64,000 bases of DNA, taken from contig CM026567.1 of assembly GCA_015143295.1 (NCBI GenBank), positions 8,140,416-8,204,415 of the forward strand, given 5' to 3'. The position numbers and the translations under genes were made by a program. Within the stretch, counting starts at the first letter, position 1. Every line of letters starts with the position of its first letter. Positions 32,361-43,213 of the stretch are shown piece by piece. The DNA comes from Tetracentron sinense. Its lineage: Eukaryota; Streptophyta; Magnoliopsida; Trochodendrales; Trochodendraceae. A model generated the notes under the pieces. It saw only the letters and a list, made by a program, of their open reading frames with translations, was not told where the DNA came from and did no database searches.

Positions 32361-32543
32361 ATCCAGACCGATTGTCCTGGTCAGCACGAATTCAAAGGTA
32401 TAAAAAGATGAGATTTGAAAAACCTTTGAATCCTATGCTGCCTAAATGGTCTCGCCCTAGACGGTCTCCGAAGAAAAATCCAAAAAGAAAATTCATGAGC
32501 TACTTGATTATATATATGTTTGAGAACAATGATTAGCTGCAAT

Positions 32544-32994
32544 TAGGGGTGTCAACAAGCCGAGTTGGGCACTACTCGAGCTCAGCTTGTTGGAATTTTA
32601 TAGAGGCTTAAGCTCGTCTCGGCTCGATAATTTTTTAAAAAAAAATGATAAGCACTAAATTCAATTAAAAAAAATTAAAAGGACATTTTTTTCTTTGGGA
32701 TGTCACGTGACTCACATGAAAGCCTGAGTTAAAACTTAAACAAAAATAATTATGTTAATGTATACTATATAAATTTTACTAAAAAAAGGTATACTAAATA
32801 TATAATATAAATTTAATTTTTAAAGGGTATTATTATAAAATTAATCGAGCTGAGCCACCTATTGTTCAGGCTCGGCTTGTTTATTTTTCGAGCTCACTTT
32901 TAAGGCTTGGCTCGGCTCAACGAGCCCAAAGTAAAAGCTCAAGCTCATTTTTTTTCGAGTCGAGCTAAGTTGGCTCGGCTCATTGACACCCCTA
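32544..32994. mobile_element. hAT-type MITE (451 bp)
   Basis: Perfect 8-bp duplication GCTGCAAT at 32536-32543 and 32995-33002. Inverted ends share TAGGGGTGTCAA, then gagccgag-like continuation on each side. The body contains ggctcggctc-type repeats. Non-autonomous. Confidence 0.9.
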
Positions 32995-33002
32995 GCTGCA
33001 AT

Positions 33003-33205
33003 AGGCCTTTTGCAGCGAAGGTCCCTCATAAAGTCAAGTAAGAAAAAAGGGTTAAGCTTAACTTTTTAAAAGACGGTATTATCTTTTACTTGTACTTTTC
33101 CTAATCATAACCTTCTTTTTCTTATTTGGCATCATGAGGAACCCGTTGGAGCTACTAGCTACAAGGTGTCCCTTGTAGCTAACTATTGTTCTCCATTCAA
33201 TCACT
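33003..33205 (+). promoter_or_regulatory. Probable former upstream promoter of the P450 gene, now displaced
   Basis: This lies between the MITE at 32544-32994 and the LINE insertion point. The LINE duplication (33206-33215 and 59359-59368) implies that this sequence was once continuous with 59369 and onward, where the P450 TATA box sits. A perfect 10-bp inverted repeat (agctacaagg, tgtc, ccttgtagct) is at 33157-33180. No ORF. Promoter function is inference from position. Confidence 0.55.
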
Positions 33206-33215
33206 TTGGTTTGTA

Positions 33216-33296
33216 GTTTTTTTTTTAGGGAACACCTCCCAGAGTTGGAGGGGGGTTTGTCGGACCCCTACCTTTTTATTAAAATGAAAAAAGAAC
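33216..33296 (-). mobile_element. 3' tail of a LINE, separated from its body by the Tat element
   Basis: On the minus strand it ends with ggtgttccct followed by about ten A (T run at 33217-33226 on the plus strand), a polyadenylated LINE-type end. It is continuous with 58641-59358 once the Tat element and one copy of its AGAAC duplication are removed. Confidence 0.72.
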
Positions 33297-35644
33297 TATA
33301 AGCACCTGAATTTTACACCCTAAACTAAACCCTAGCCGAGCCCTAGAACCCTTAGGGCTTGAACCTCAAAACCCATGGCCTATAAGGCCAAAATCCTTAG
33401 CTTGGGCCTACAAGGCCCAAAACACCAAACCCTAAACCCCCCAGCCTATCTGTACATGGGCCAGGCCCGTTTGCATCAAAATCCCTCATTGTCGGTAGAT
33501 GGTTTACCGACAATTAAAATTTTGCCTTTGTTGCTAATGTCGGTAGACCCTCTACCGACACTAGTTGAAATCCGCGTTTGCAGTCTGCAGAAGCCCTGCA
33601 CACTCAACCCTCACCTCATATCTCACTTCTCAACCCTTAGTCGACCTCCACCATGTCCAATGCCCTTCTCACCCTTCTCATTTATCCCTCTCAAGTCTCC
33701 AGTTTGTTTTTCTATGAAACCCAGTACCCCCTCCTGTGCAAACGGTCTGCAAATTCTATAGAGAACGCCCTACCCCGAAACCCCTATCATCACAGCCCTC
33801 CAATCCCCTAGTTTGGATCTAAGAACCATCTTGGACCTACCTCAAGTCCTCCCACTAGCCATAGACCATCACCGGAGCACCACCACCACGCTTGCAGGTC
33901 ACCACCTAGTTCGGCTGAAACAGAGCACAGGGTAGGTACCCCCCTACCCATTTTTTTATTGTTCTCTGCATCTTGTGAGCCCTTGGTCATCTCCATGGGA
34001 TGTTTACATTCCCTTTTGTTGATGCTTAGTTCGTAAACAAACCCGAACAGGGTGTTCACCCACCTCATTCATAGGTGTGGTGACCCTCACGGGCATACAC
34101 ACCTTCATGGAGCTTGGCAGACCACCATGAGCATTCTGGGGGTCCCTCACTTCATGAGGGAACCCATGGTTACCCTGGTGCAGAGCCCATGAAGGAACAA
34201 ATTCGTATTTTTCAGAAACCATGAATAGCGGTAAACTTAGTACCGCCAATCCTAGCTTTTATCTTTGCAACATGGTTTAGCCTATCTAGGTGGGCCCTTT
34301 TCCCTGTCCAGGGCATGGATTGAACTCCCCTGACCCTCTTGAGCACAACCTGGACATCCCATGACCTAGGATTAGCATTGACCCTAGTTAAATTGCAAAA
34401 AACCAGACTTACTGATAATGGCGGTAGTCCCTCTACCGCCATTTATCATTTTATGTAAGCTGCGAACAGCCAACGTTGGATCACTGTGGGGTCTATACCA
34501 GGCCACCCCTGAGGTCCAGACTAGGTCCAATCTCTTCCTGGGATGGCCCTCTTCAAGACCATGCCCTCAGCTCACTCTAACTCTTTCCTTAACTCAAGTT
34601 ATCATGCAGCAAAGTTGGTTAAAAATCAGCTTAAATGTCGGTAATCTAATTACCGACATTAATCTGTTTTTTATGTTTTGGGCTTTTACAGGGGCCCAGG
34701 CCTGGTAGGAAGCCACTTTAGGCCTTGCCTAGCCCCCTGGGCCCACCTTGGACTTAACCCGACTCTTAACCCTGGTTAAAAACACCTCCGATTAACTTTT
34801 AACTGCGGTTAAGCACCCCTTAACCTCACTCACTTTGGGAAATTATTCTAAAAATCCTAAAAAATCAAAAGGACCATAAACCTGACTTTGGCCCCTCCCT
34901 AACCCTGGTTAGAAACCCTAACCACAGTTAAGCTACCCTTAACTCCGATTAGCAACCCTAATCGTAGTTATGTTTCAGTTTACGGCCTACCGGGCCTAAA
35001 CCCAAGACTACTGGACTTACCTCGGTCTACTGGGCCTCCCCTTAGCTTACCGGGCTAAAATCTCACTTTCCCTTAACCCTGGTTAGTAATCCTAACCATG
35101 GTTAGTTTGGCCTAACCCAGGTTAGCCACCCTAACCTAGGCCAGATTCCACCCTAGTCTACCAGACTTCCCCTAAGCCTAACGGGCTTATACCTCGTGAC
35201 GTACCTCAGTCAATCAAACCCTAGTCTTTGGACTAACCATGTTAGCCACCCTTGGTGTATACACACACGCCCTTAGCCTTGGCACAGGCTCACGTGCCAG
35301 AACAACGCTCAGTCTGATCTCACCCGGTGAGTACATAGGCAGCCCAACCTGGGTTCGACCCCAATCTTGCCCTTTCTTCGATTAGTATTAAACTTAAGCA
35401 TTCCGGTATTTTGAACGAGATTAAACTTTAAATTGGCTTATACCTAGAGAGTACGGAACCGTTGTAATAAACGGAAGCCTCGGGGTGCCTAACACTTTCC
35501 CCGGACTTAACCGAACCCCTTACATTGATCTCACTCGCAGACTAAGACCTTATCCAAATCTCGGGGGACTTATCCCTTCTTAATTAATGGGTTGCAACTC
35601 GAAATCCCCGTGAGATTATCAGGGAGTGAATTCCCGCGCTCACA
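33297..35644 (+). repeat. 5' LTR of the Tat-type element
   Basis: Starts TATAAGCACCTG (the canonical TG has become TA; the 3' LTR keeps TG) and ends gctcaca. Hairpin boxes lie at 33491-33512, 33538-33560, 34228-34247, 34420-34440 and 34633-34657. The TATA position reads ctatgaaaccc here (about 33712) but ctataaaaccc in the 3' LTR. TAACC-NN-GGTTA palindromes occupy about 34765-35110. Confidence 0.93.
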
Positions 35645-35648
35645 GCTT

Positions 35649-35666
35649 TGGCAACTCTGTTGGGGA
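35649..35666 (+). promoter_or_regulatory. Primer binding site of the Tat-type element
   Basis: tggcaactctgttgggga, four bases after the LTR end. It resembles the tRNA-Arg-type primer sites reported for Ogre/Tat elements. I could not verify it against a tRNA sequence. Confidence 0.65.
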
Positions 35667-36586
35667 TTGCTTGTGATTAGGGTTCAATCGGGAACCCAGG
35701 TTTAAGCCAATTAGACCTTAATCTTGTTTAAAATACCTAAGCGTTCAATTAAACACTAATCATTTTACATCTTTTGATTAATTGTGTATTGTGCATCCAT
35801 ACCTATCATAGTAGTGTGATCAACCCAATACCCTTAGACAAGCCTATTATGTTAACGACCGCTGGATAATGATCCTCGGTGTCAGTAGCTTAAAAGTCCT
35901 GGAGGTCTGCGAAACTTGACCTGCTGGGTGATGACTCCCAGGAAATGGTTTTGAACACTCCCACTTACACCAATCATCCTTTTTCAGGTATGTTCTATAC
36001 CAGGGAGTAGCCTATACGGTGTTAAGTGACTCCCCCATCCTTAGGAACACACTTGCATACACCAGCATAGATACATATAACCTAGGCTAAGGTATAGTTT
36101 ACAAGTAGTCCATCCAGAAGGGTATCCCTTAACCCTAACCTGCTATCACCCTATTCCTGTCCCCGATCATGGTTGGTTATCCGGCACTTTACCCGAATAT
36201 ACACCCATACAGGGGTATGAACTGAGCCAAACTTGTACTTGTAATAAAACACAACCCACCCTGTGTCCTGATGTAGCATGTGGGGTCCAAATCCCAGGTG
36301 GATAGGTCTTCAACCAGGCCTACCCCTAAACCCTTACCTGATAGGTTCCCCAATTTCCAACAACCCGGGTTAAAGTACACCAGAACTCTGTCTGACTGCC
36401 CTATCGACTCACATGTGCCTTGTCACACCCAATCAAAAAAAAAAAATTGCATAATCATTTTTGCATCATTTCTATACATTTTCATCTGCATTTCATAGTA
36501 CACTCACAATCGAGTCTGTATATTTGTAGATAGCAAGCCCTTTAGGGATCATTAAGGCAATTGGTCAATCCTCGCGGCCCACTCAT
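35667..36586 (+). other. Leader of the Tat-type element
   Basis: About 0.9 kb of non-coding leader, with blocks shared with the relic leader at 20480-20987 (for example near 35870 and 35950). An A-rich run is at 36436-36446. No ORF with coding character. Confidence 0.6.
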
Positions 36587-38005
36587 TTGACTTTTCAGGG
36601 GGCATATGATCGAACCCTCCAAGAAGCAGTAGAGGTCCACATATCCAGTCAGCATTTCGCTTGGGCCCAGTATTTCAAATTTGGATCCGTCCTCGACCTA
36701 TCCATGGTTAACTTAGATCCACGCCTCTTAAACGCTGCAATCCTGTGTTGGGATCCCTCGTACATGGTCTTTCGTTTCAGTAAAAACGAACTATATCAAA
36801 CTTTAGATGAAATTCAGCGCATTCTGAGGTTAAACATGGATGGTGATGCCATAGTGCCACGTTACAGGACAAATTATCAAGTAGACTTATCAAGATTTTT
36901 GCATCTCAAGGCTGCCTACCTGCAGGCCGATCCTAATGGTACTTTCGACCGGATACCCGTGCAGTTTCTTGAAAAATTATACCACCCAAGTGGAACCCTG
37001 ACCCCATAGCACCAGGACTCCCCGGCATCAACGTCTTTACACTGATAGCTGTCTCTCAGTTGCTATTCCCAAGATGTCACACACTTGTAGAATCAATACT
37101 GGTCGGAATCATCAAGGACACCCGCAATTCCAGAAGCATCATCTCAGTCATCCTTGCAGAGGTGCTCAGGGCTCTCAATCAAGCATCAGGTCGCCAGAAG
37201 GGCATCTTCTATGCTAGCTCATCACTCCAGGAAGGCGGTGTATGATCCTCGCCGGTCTTACAAGCTCTGCAGCCTATGTACCACTCCGAGTCCTCTACCA
37301 GTTCGGACTCCCTCAGTGCATTCCAGTCATAAACCGGCAGGGAAATGATTTTACCAACTTTATAGTGCACTCAGAGCGTCTCACCAGTCGATTCCAGTCC
37401 AATTGATGAACCTCCAGGCGAGACTGATGGCCAAACTTTGTGGTCATAATAGACCATCTATAGATTCAGCGTATCAGCTTTAGGTGAAAAACCCTGACAT
37501 TCCATCTCTCATGCCGACACCTAGGGAACTACCCACTCCAGTCTCTGCTCCATCACGGAGCACCATACCATTATCTGAAACGGTAATCCCTTGGACAGAC
37601 ATCTTCATGGAGAGACAGCTCCACATACAGATGAAAGAACAGTAGCTTCGGGAAGCCCAACAACCATTCTAGCTCCAGGAAGTGAAACGGGACCGTAAAC
37701 TCCAGGCCAGGCAAGAACAGATCCAGCATCTCGAACGGACAATCCGCTCTTACCAGAAGAAGCAAAAAGGCAATGCCAAAGAAACATCCATCCTCCGAGC
37801 TCAGCTACACTTCTGTCAGGAGCAGCTTGATAGTGCAAAGGTAGAGATGACCGACCGTATCCGACATTTCAGATATTGGATGTTCCGCGCTACAGAATTC
37901 CTTGCCCATATGGAGGTTGAGTTCACATCCCTCCAGCACCAAATTATGGACATAGACGGGGAGTCCCGTCCACTTGACTTCGTGCTCCCCAAAGGGCCTG
38001 CTTAG
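36587..38005 (+). pseudogene. Extra ORF upstream of gag in the Tat-type element (DUF7745-like plus coiled coil)
   Basis: The first frame (36587-37006, not starting with ATG) reads LLNAAILCWDPSYMVFRF and then a TLDEIQRIL segment. It stops at 37007-37009. Similar-looking protein continues in another frame (about 37010-37242; ending ILAEVLRALNQASGRQKG and beyond). A Lys/Gln-rich coiled-coil stretch is open at 37682-38005. The first two parts resemble the DUF7745-type, plant-mobile-like domain found in plant retroelement ORFs; this is recognition by eye. Ogre/Tat elements are known to carry an ORF1 of unknown role before gag. Confidence 0.6.
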
Positions 38006-38335
38006 GATCGAGTCTTTTACTTTTCTTGAGTCACACTATCTTGTACTCACTGCACTCTTCACACATCAATGAAAATCTCTTTTTATCATCTCTTCCTATC
38101 ATCATGCATAATCGTGATTAGCCGTTGCATTCTTTTTAGTTGCATGAGCCGACCTATGACTTGTTCTTTGACTGCGATTCTCGCAGAGGCAACAACCGCA
38201 GACACCGTCTTGATAGAGATACCAATCACAGAGACAATACCTTACACATTCCAATCAGAAAGCAGCTCTTACACAACCCAATTAGAAAACAGCTCAGACT
38301 CAATAGCGGAACCTGCAGATCAGCACCAGTGAACC

Positions 38336-39888
38336 AGTGAAATCCTACATGCATACGATAGGGATATCACGGCCATGCAAGCAAAGCTCGACAGTGTTTT
38401 GGAATCTCTGAAGATTCTAATTGGTGTCCGAACTGATGAACCCTCTACCCGAATCCTTATCAAAGAACCATTTGAACAACCTCACCCAGAGTAGCCTATC
38501 CCTATCACCATACCTAACCCTGGACCTACTACAAGCGGAGGAGAAGAGTATGACCAATACGAAGAACAACCCAAGGCCTCACATGTCAACCAGAACTAAC
38601 CATCATCTTCAGACCCTACCCCATCCCTCAGAGACCAGCATGAGGAAATCAAGCAGATGAAAGAGGAAATGAGAAGAATGAAGGGTGCATCCACCAGTAC
38701 AGGCCTATCCTTGGAGGATTTAACCTTCTCATCAGGGGATACTGTTCCCATAGGCTTTAAGGTCCCGAACTTTGATAAATATGGTGGCTCGGGCTGTCTG
38801 AGGTAACATTTGCAGTTATATTTAGGGGACATGCTCCAACACAACAGAAATCACTCCCAGCTCATCCAGTACTTTCAAAAGAGTCTGAAGGGGCAGCCCT
38901 CACATAGTGAATGTCTGTGGACAAGTAGAAGATCAAGACCTGGCAGGATGCCATGAACAGTTTCGTGGAGTAGTACTCCTTTAATCAGGAGCTCCGCCCG
39001 TAGAGGAGCCAGCTCGAGTAGTTGAGCCAGCGCAACAACGAATCGTTTCTGGAGTATGCCACCAGCTGGAGGGAATTGGCAGCCAAGATCCCAACTCCAA
39101 TCCCTAAGGAAGAGTTAACAAGCATGTTCATGGGTACTCTAAAGTAACCATACTCTACACTTATGGTAACCTTACCAGTAGTGCACTTCGGCACCATCGT
39201 CATGACAGGTGCATGTATCGAGATTGCCATCAAGAGCGAGGTTATTCATTCCATTCTAGGACTTGATCCCTCCAAGACAGCTACCTCATCCAGCAGGAAC
39301 ATCGGTCCAAGGGACCACAGAAAGAAGGAAGATGTACATATGGTTGCTTCTACAGTACCCTTTAGATTACCAACTCCAGTGGCTCTGCAGCAATCAGTCG
39401 TCAGAAATACCCGGCCAGCCCGACCAACCCAGGTGTAGAATCGTCCCCTCAAAAAATTTACCCCTCTTCCATACACACTCAGTCAGTTGTTGGAATTCCT
39501 AACCAAGCAGGGTCTTCTCGAGTTGAGAGGCCCCACACCACTTTTACCTCCAGATAAACAGAACAAGAACTACAATGTCGATCATCACTGCGCCTTCCAC
39601 AGAGGCTCAGGCCATGCTACAGACTACTGCATAGGCCTGAATTGTGCCATCCAAGATCTCTTGGATGATGGAAGGGTTGAGCTAGTTCCCAGCAACACCA
39701 ACATCAACCAGGTGACACTGCCCCCACATAACAATCAAATTAATTTTACTCAGTGGGAAGAGCCTAGGGCAGGGCAATCAGGATCCAACACACCAGTAGT
39801 TGATTATCGATCCCCTGTCATAATCCCTGTTCCCGAGTCAAATATACAGACCATTCAATCTCCCATCCAGATACCTGTCCCCGAATAG
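38336..39888 (+). pseudogene. gag: Broken gag of the Tat-type element
   Basis: Fragments in three frames. A segment around 38730-38880 (VPIGFKVPNFDKYGGSG) is the start of the retrotransposon gag domain. The stretch from 39163 to 39438 and the open run 39487-39888 carry the C-terminal part. A zinc-knuckle-like CAFHRGSGHATDYC (C-x2-H-x4-H-x4-C) occurs in the last run, typical of this lineage instead of CCHC. Stops and frameshifts are frequent. Confidence 0.8.
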
Positions 39889-40356
39889 ATCATCTATACC
39901 ATTCCTTGTCCTGCCAATTGGCCTACAGCTGCCGCTCAAGCCTCAACCTCTTCAGGCCCTGTCTGGATCCCCTACACCCAAAGCCACCCTTTAACCTCAA
40001 CCGAGTACCCGCTCCCCGCTCTCTCATCTTGGAGAGCGAGAGCATAGCCAACCTAACCAGATCTGGCTGGGTATACCAACCTCCTGTAATTGAGCAGGCA
40101 AAGGCCAAGGATGCAGAGATAGAAAGAATAAGCAAGGGTGTCAAACCCACAGAAGGAAGCGACTGATTCGACAGTTTTATTGAAGATCCTAGAAAAGGCA
40201 GAAGAATTCAATATCACTTAACAATTGAGCAAGGTCTCAGCACAGATATCTATCTTGGGTCTTCTTCTAACATCAGAGTATCATAGGAAGCAACTGCTCC
40301 AAGTGTTCGGCAATGCCCACGTAACACCAGACATAACACCTGAGAAATTGGGGTAA

Positions 40357-41322
40357 ATGGTAGGGCAAGTCCTCGAATCCAGAATCATCTCCTTCACAGA
40401 GGAGGAAATACCGGACAGCGACAGAGATCATACCCGGGCTTTATACATAGCAGTTCAGTGCATGGACCTACTGTTATCATCAGTGCTCATCGACAATGGC
40501 TCCAGCTTGAATGTCTACACACTCTCTACTCTACAAAGCCTGGGCCTGAACCTCAGTCAAGTAAAGAAGAGACCCATGACCATCAGGGCTTTTGACAATA
40601 CAACCAGGCAGAACCTGGGCGATATCAATTTAACAATCGAAGTCAGACCAGCTCAGTTCACAACGAACTTTCAGGTTATAAACGTGCCAGCCTCTTTCAC
40701 CTTGCTCCTAGGGATGTCGTGGATCCACACGGCCGAAGCCATTCTCTCCTCTCTGTACCAAAGAATCAAGTTCATCCACGGTGATCGCCTAATTGTCATC
40801 CCTTCTGAGGAGTTAGAAAGTTCTTTTAGAGATGTTCAAGAGCTGGGACATGGCACCGTCTTCATGACATTCCAGTTCGAGCAGGTTAGTTCTATCGCCC
40901 AGATAGAAAAACAAAGCAAGTAAGTAGTGCCACCGTTTGTCAGAATGATGGCCAAAATGAACTACCAGCCAGGGAATGGTCTTGGTGTCAGGAATCAGGG
41001 CATGAAGAAGAAATACACACCTCCTCGCTATACATCTCCCTTCGGATTGGGATACAAGCCCAGATACGAAGACTACCTTTCCAAGCTGACGAAGAAGAGT
41101 AGGCAGTTGGCAAAACCTGAACCCCGACCCCACATTTCTGTAACCTTCCCCGTGAGAATCTTCAAAACCTATCCAGAAACCTTTGTTGCACCCGTTGCCT
41201 TAATCTCCCAGCCCAGTGCCGAATCTTCAAGGATTCCAGGTCCAGAGATCTTCAGCAGGGCCATAATGTTTGACGAGCTGACTGTCGAAGATGCTACCGA
41301 AGCAGAATATCTAGTGGGATAG
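40357..41322 (+). pseudogene. pro: Protease and G-patch-like segment of the Tat-type element
   Basis: One frame with a TAA at 40921-40923. An aspartic protease core VLIDNGSSLNVYTL lies at about residue 43 of the first run, with DNGS in place of the common D-S/T-G. It is followed by LLLGMSWI as the second structural motif. After the stop, MMAKMNYQPGNGLGVRNQG resembles a G-patch, followed by FGLGYKP. The protease should process Gag-Pol; the G-patch may bind nucleic acid, which is inference. Confidence 0.8.
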
Positions 41323-41899
41323 CAGGTCTGCACCCTCTCCAACAGCACCGAAGCGTCCTCCAGTCGCTAGCCACTGATCCATTGGTGGACTGAGGCCCTC
41401 ACCATTGAAGCCATCCAGGGCCAGGGCAAACGCAGTACAGGACAGGTTGGTCCGAAACAATAGTGACCAATTATCACCCTTCTCCTCCCTCTCTCTCTCT
41501 TTGCTCCCATTTGTAAAATCCAAATGTCAAGCCACTGTTAGTCTCTCTCTTTTTGTTTAGTCATTTTTGTAAATAGTCATCTATTATGTCAATGAAATTC
41601 AGATTTTTTTGACTCAAAAATCATGTTTTCAAAAAAATAAAACATTTCATATCGGCTGATGACGAAATCACACGGACTCTTCCCCTGGAAGGCCTAGTGT
41701 CCTGAAGCCAACAAAAAAATCATCATAAAGCATGCTAAACTGAAGCTAATTGATTTGTCAGGAAATCACCTCTGACAGGGCTACCCCTCAAACCCTCCTT
41801 GAACTCTCTGAAGTAGAGTATGACTCTATACAGGAAGAGGAACCACCTTAGGAAATTCTGGACCTCTTTAAGCATAGCGAAGGACTTCTGCAGTCAAAC
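41323..41899 (+). other. Linker between protease and RT, no intact ORF
   Basis: About 580 bp without a convincing open frame. A CT-rich part is at 41475-41560. It probably encoded the N-terminal extension of RT and has decayed. Confidence 0.45.
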
Positions 41900-43213
41900 A
41901 TGGAAGACACCAAGACAGTCAACCTTGGGCCCGAAGACAATCCTCAGCTAGTCAAAATTGGCATAAGCATGAACCCTCAACAGAGAGCAGACGTGATCAG
42001 CTTCCTAAAAAGCTACAGTGATGTCTTCGCCTGGTCATATGCAGACATACCCAGCCTGGACCCAGCATTGGTGGTGCACAAACTGCCCCTGAACCCGGAC
42101 GTCAGACCAGTTAAGCAGAAACTGAGACAGATGAGACCCGAATGATCGCAGAAGGTCAAAGAAGAAGTTGAAAAGTAGATCAATGCCGGCTTCTTAGCAG
42201 TGGAAAGCTACCCTGAGTGCTTGGCTAACATTGTACCAGTACCCAAGAGAGACGGCAAGGTCCGAATGTGTATTGACTACCGGAATCTAAACAAGGCAAG
42301 CCCTAAAGACAACTTCTCGCTCCCGCACATCAACATTCTGGTCGACAATACTGCTGGACACGAGACACTCTCATTCATGGATGGTTTCTCCGGATACAAC
42401 CAGATTAGGATGACAGAAGAGGACATGGAGAAGACCTCCTTTATAACACCTTGGAGCATATTCTGGTACAAAGTCATGCCCTTCGGACTGAAAAACGTAG
42501 GGTTAACTTACCAAAGGGCCATGACGGCGTTATTCCATGACATGATACACAAGTCAACTGAGATTTATGTGGACGACATGATCGTCAAATTACCTATTGC
42601 TAGGCAGCACCCTGAAGACTTGAAGAGACTCTGTGATAAACTCCAAGAGTTCGGCTTGAGACTGAATCTGGCTAAATGTGTCTTTGGAGCCTCATCAGGA
42701 AAGCTCCTTGGCTTCATAGTCAGTAAAAGAGGCATCGAGATTGATCCAGCTAAAGCCAAAGCTATCATCGAAATGTCAGCACGCCAAATCGAAAAGGAGA
42801 TCCACGGTTTCTTGGGTAGAATTCAGTACATCAGTCAGTTCATCTCTCAGCTCACTCCGATCTACGAACCGATCTTCAAGCTTCTCCGGAAGAATACACC
42901 AATAGTTTGGACAGCAGATTGCCAAGAAGCCTTTGACAAAATAAAGCAGTACCTTCTCAATCCTCCAGTTTTAAGCCTCCTATACCGGGACGGCCCCTAT
43001 TACTCTACATCTCTGTGCAAGAAACTTCCATGGGGTGCGTCCTGGCACAACACAACGAGTCGAGTAGAACAGAGCAAGCCATCTACTACATCAGTAAGCA
43101 CCTGTTAGAGCACGAAGAGTGGTACAACCCTTTTGAGAAGACATGTCTGGCACTGGTCTGGGCTACTCAGCATCTAAGGCACTACTTGCTTTCCTATCCG
43201 GTAATCCTAATCT
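41900..43213 (+). pseudogene. pol: Reverse transcriptase and first RNase H of the Tat-type element, split by an insertion
   Basis: The frame from 41900 has stops at 42143-42145 and 42176-42178, then is open from 42200. Catalytic motifs SFMDGFSGYNQI and IYVDDMIVK are both present. A frameshift near 43000 moves the RNase H part (MGCVLAQHNESSRTEQ to RHYLLSYPVILI) into another frame. At 43213 the coding region is broken by the nested element and resumes at 51358 with MDSLKYLLEKPATTGR. Confidence 0.9.

Noticed and set aside
33375..34708. Several open frames in the Tat 5' LTR on both strands
   Set aside because: They overlap in many frames, recur in the 3' LTR with disruptions, and encode nothing recognisable.
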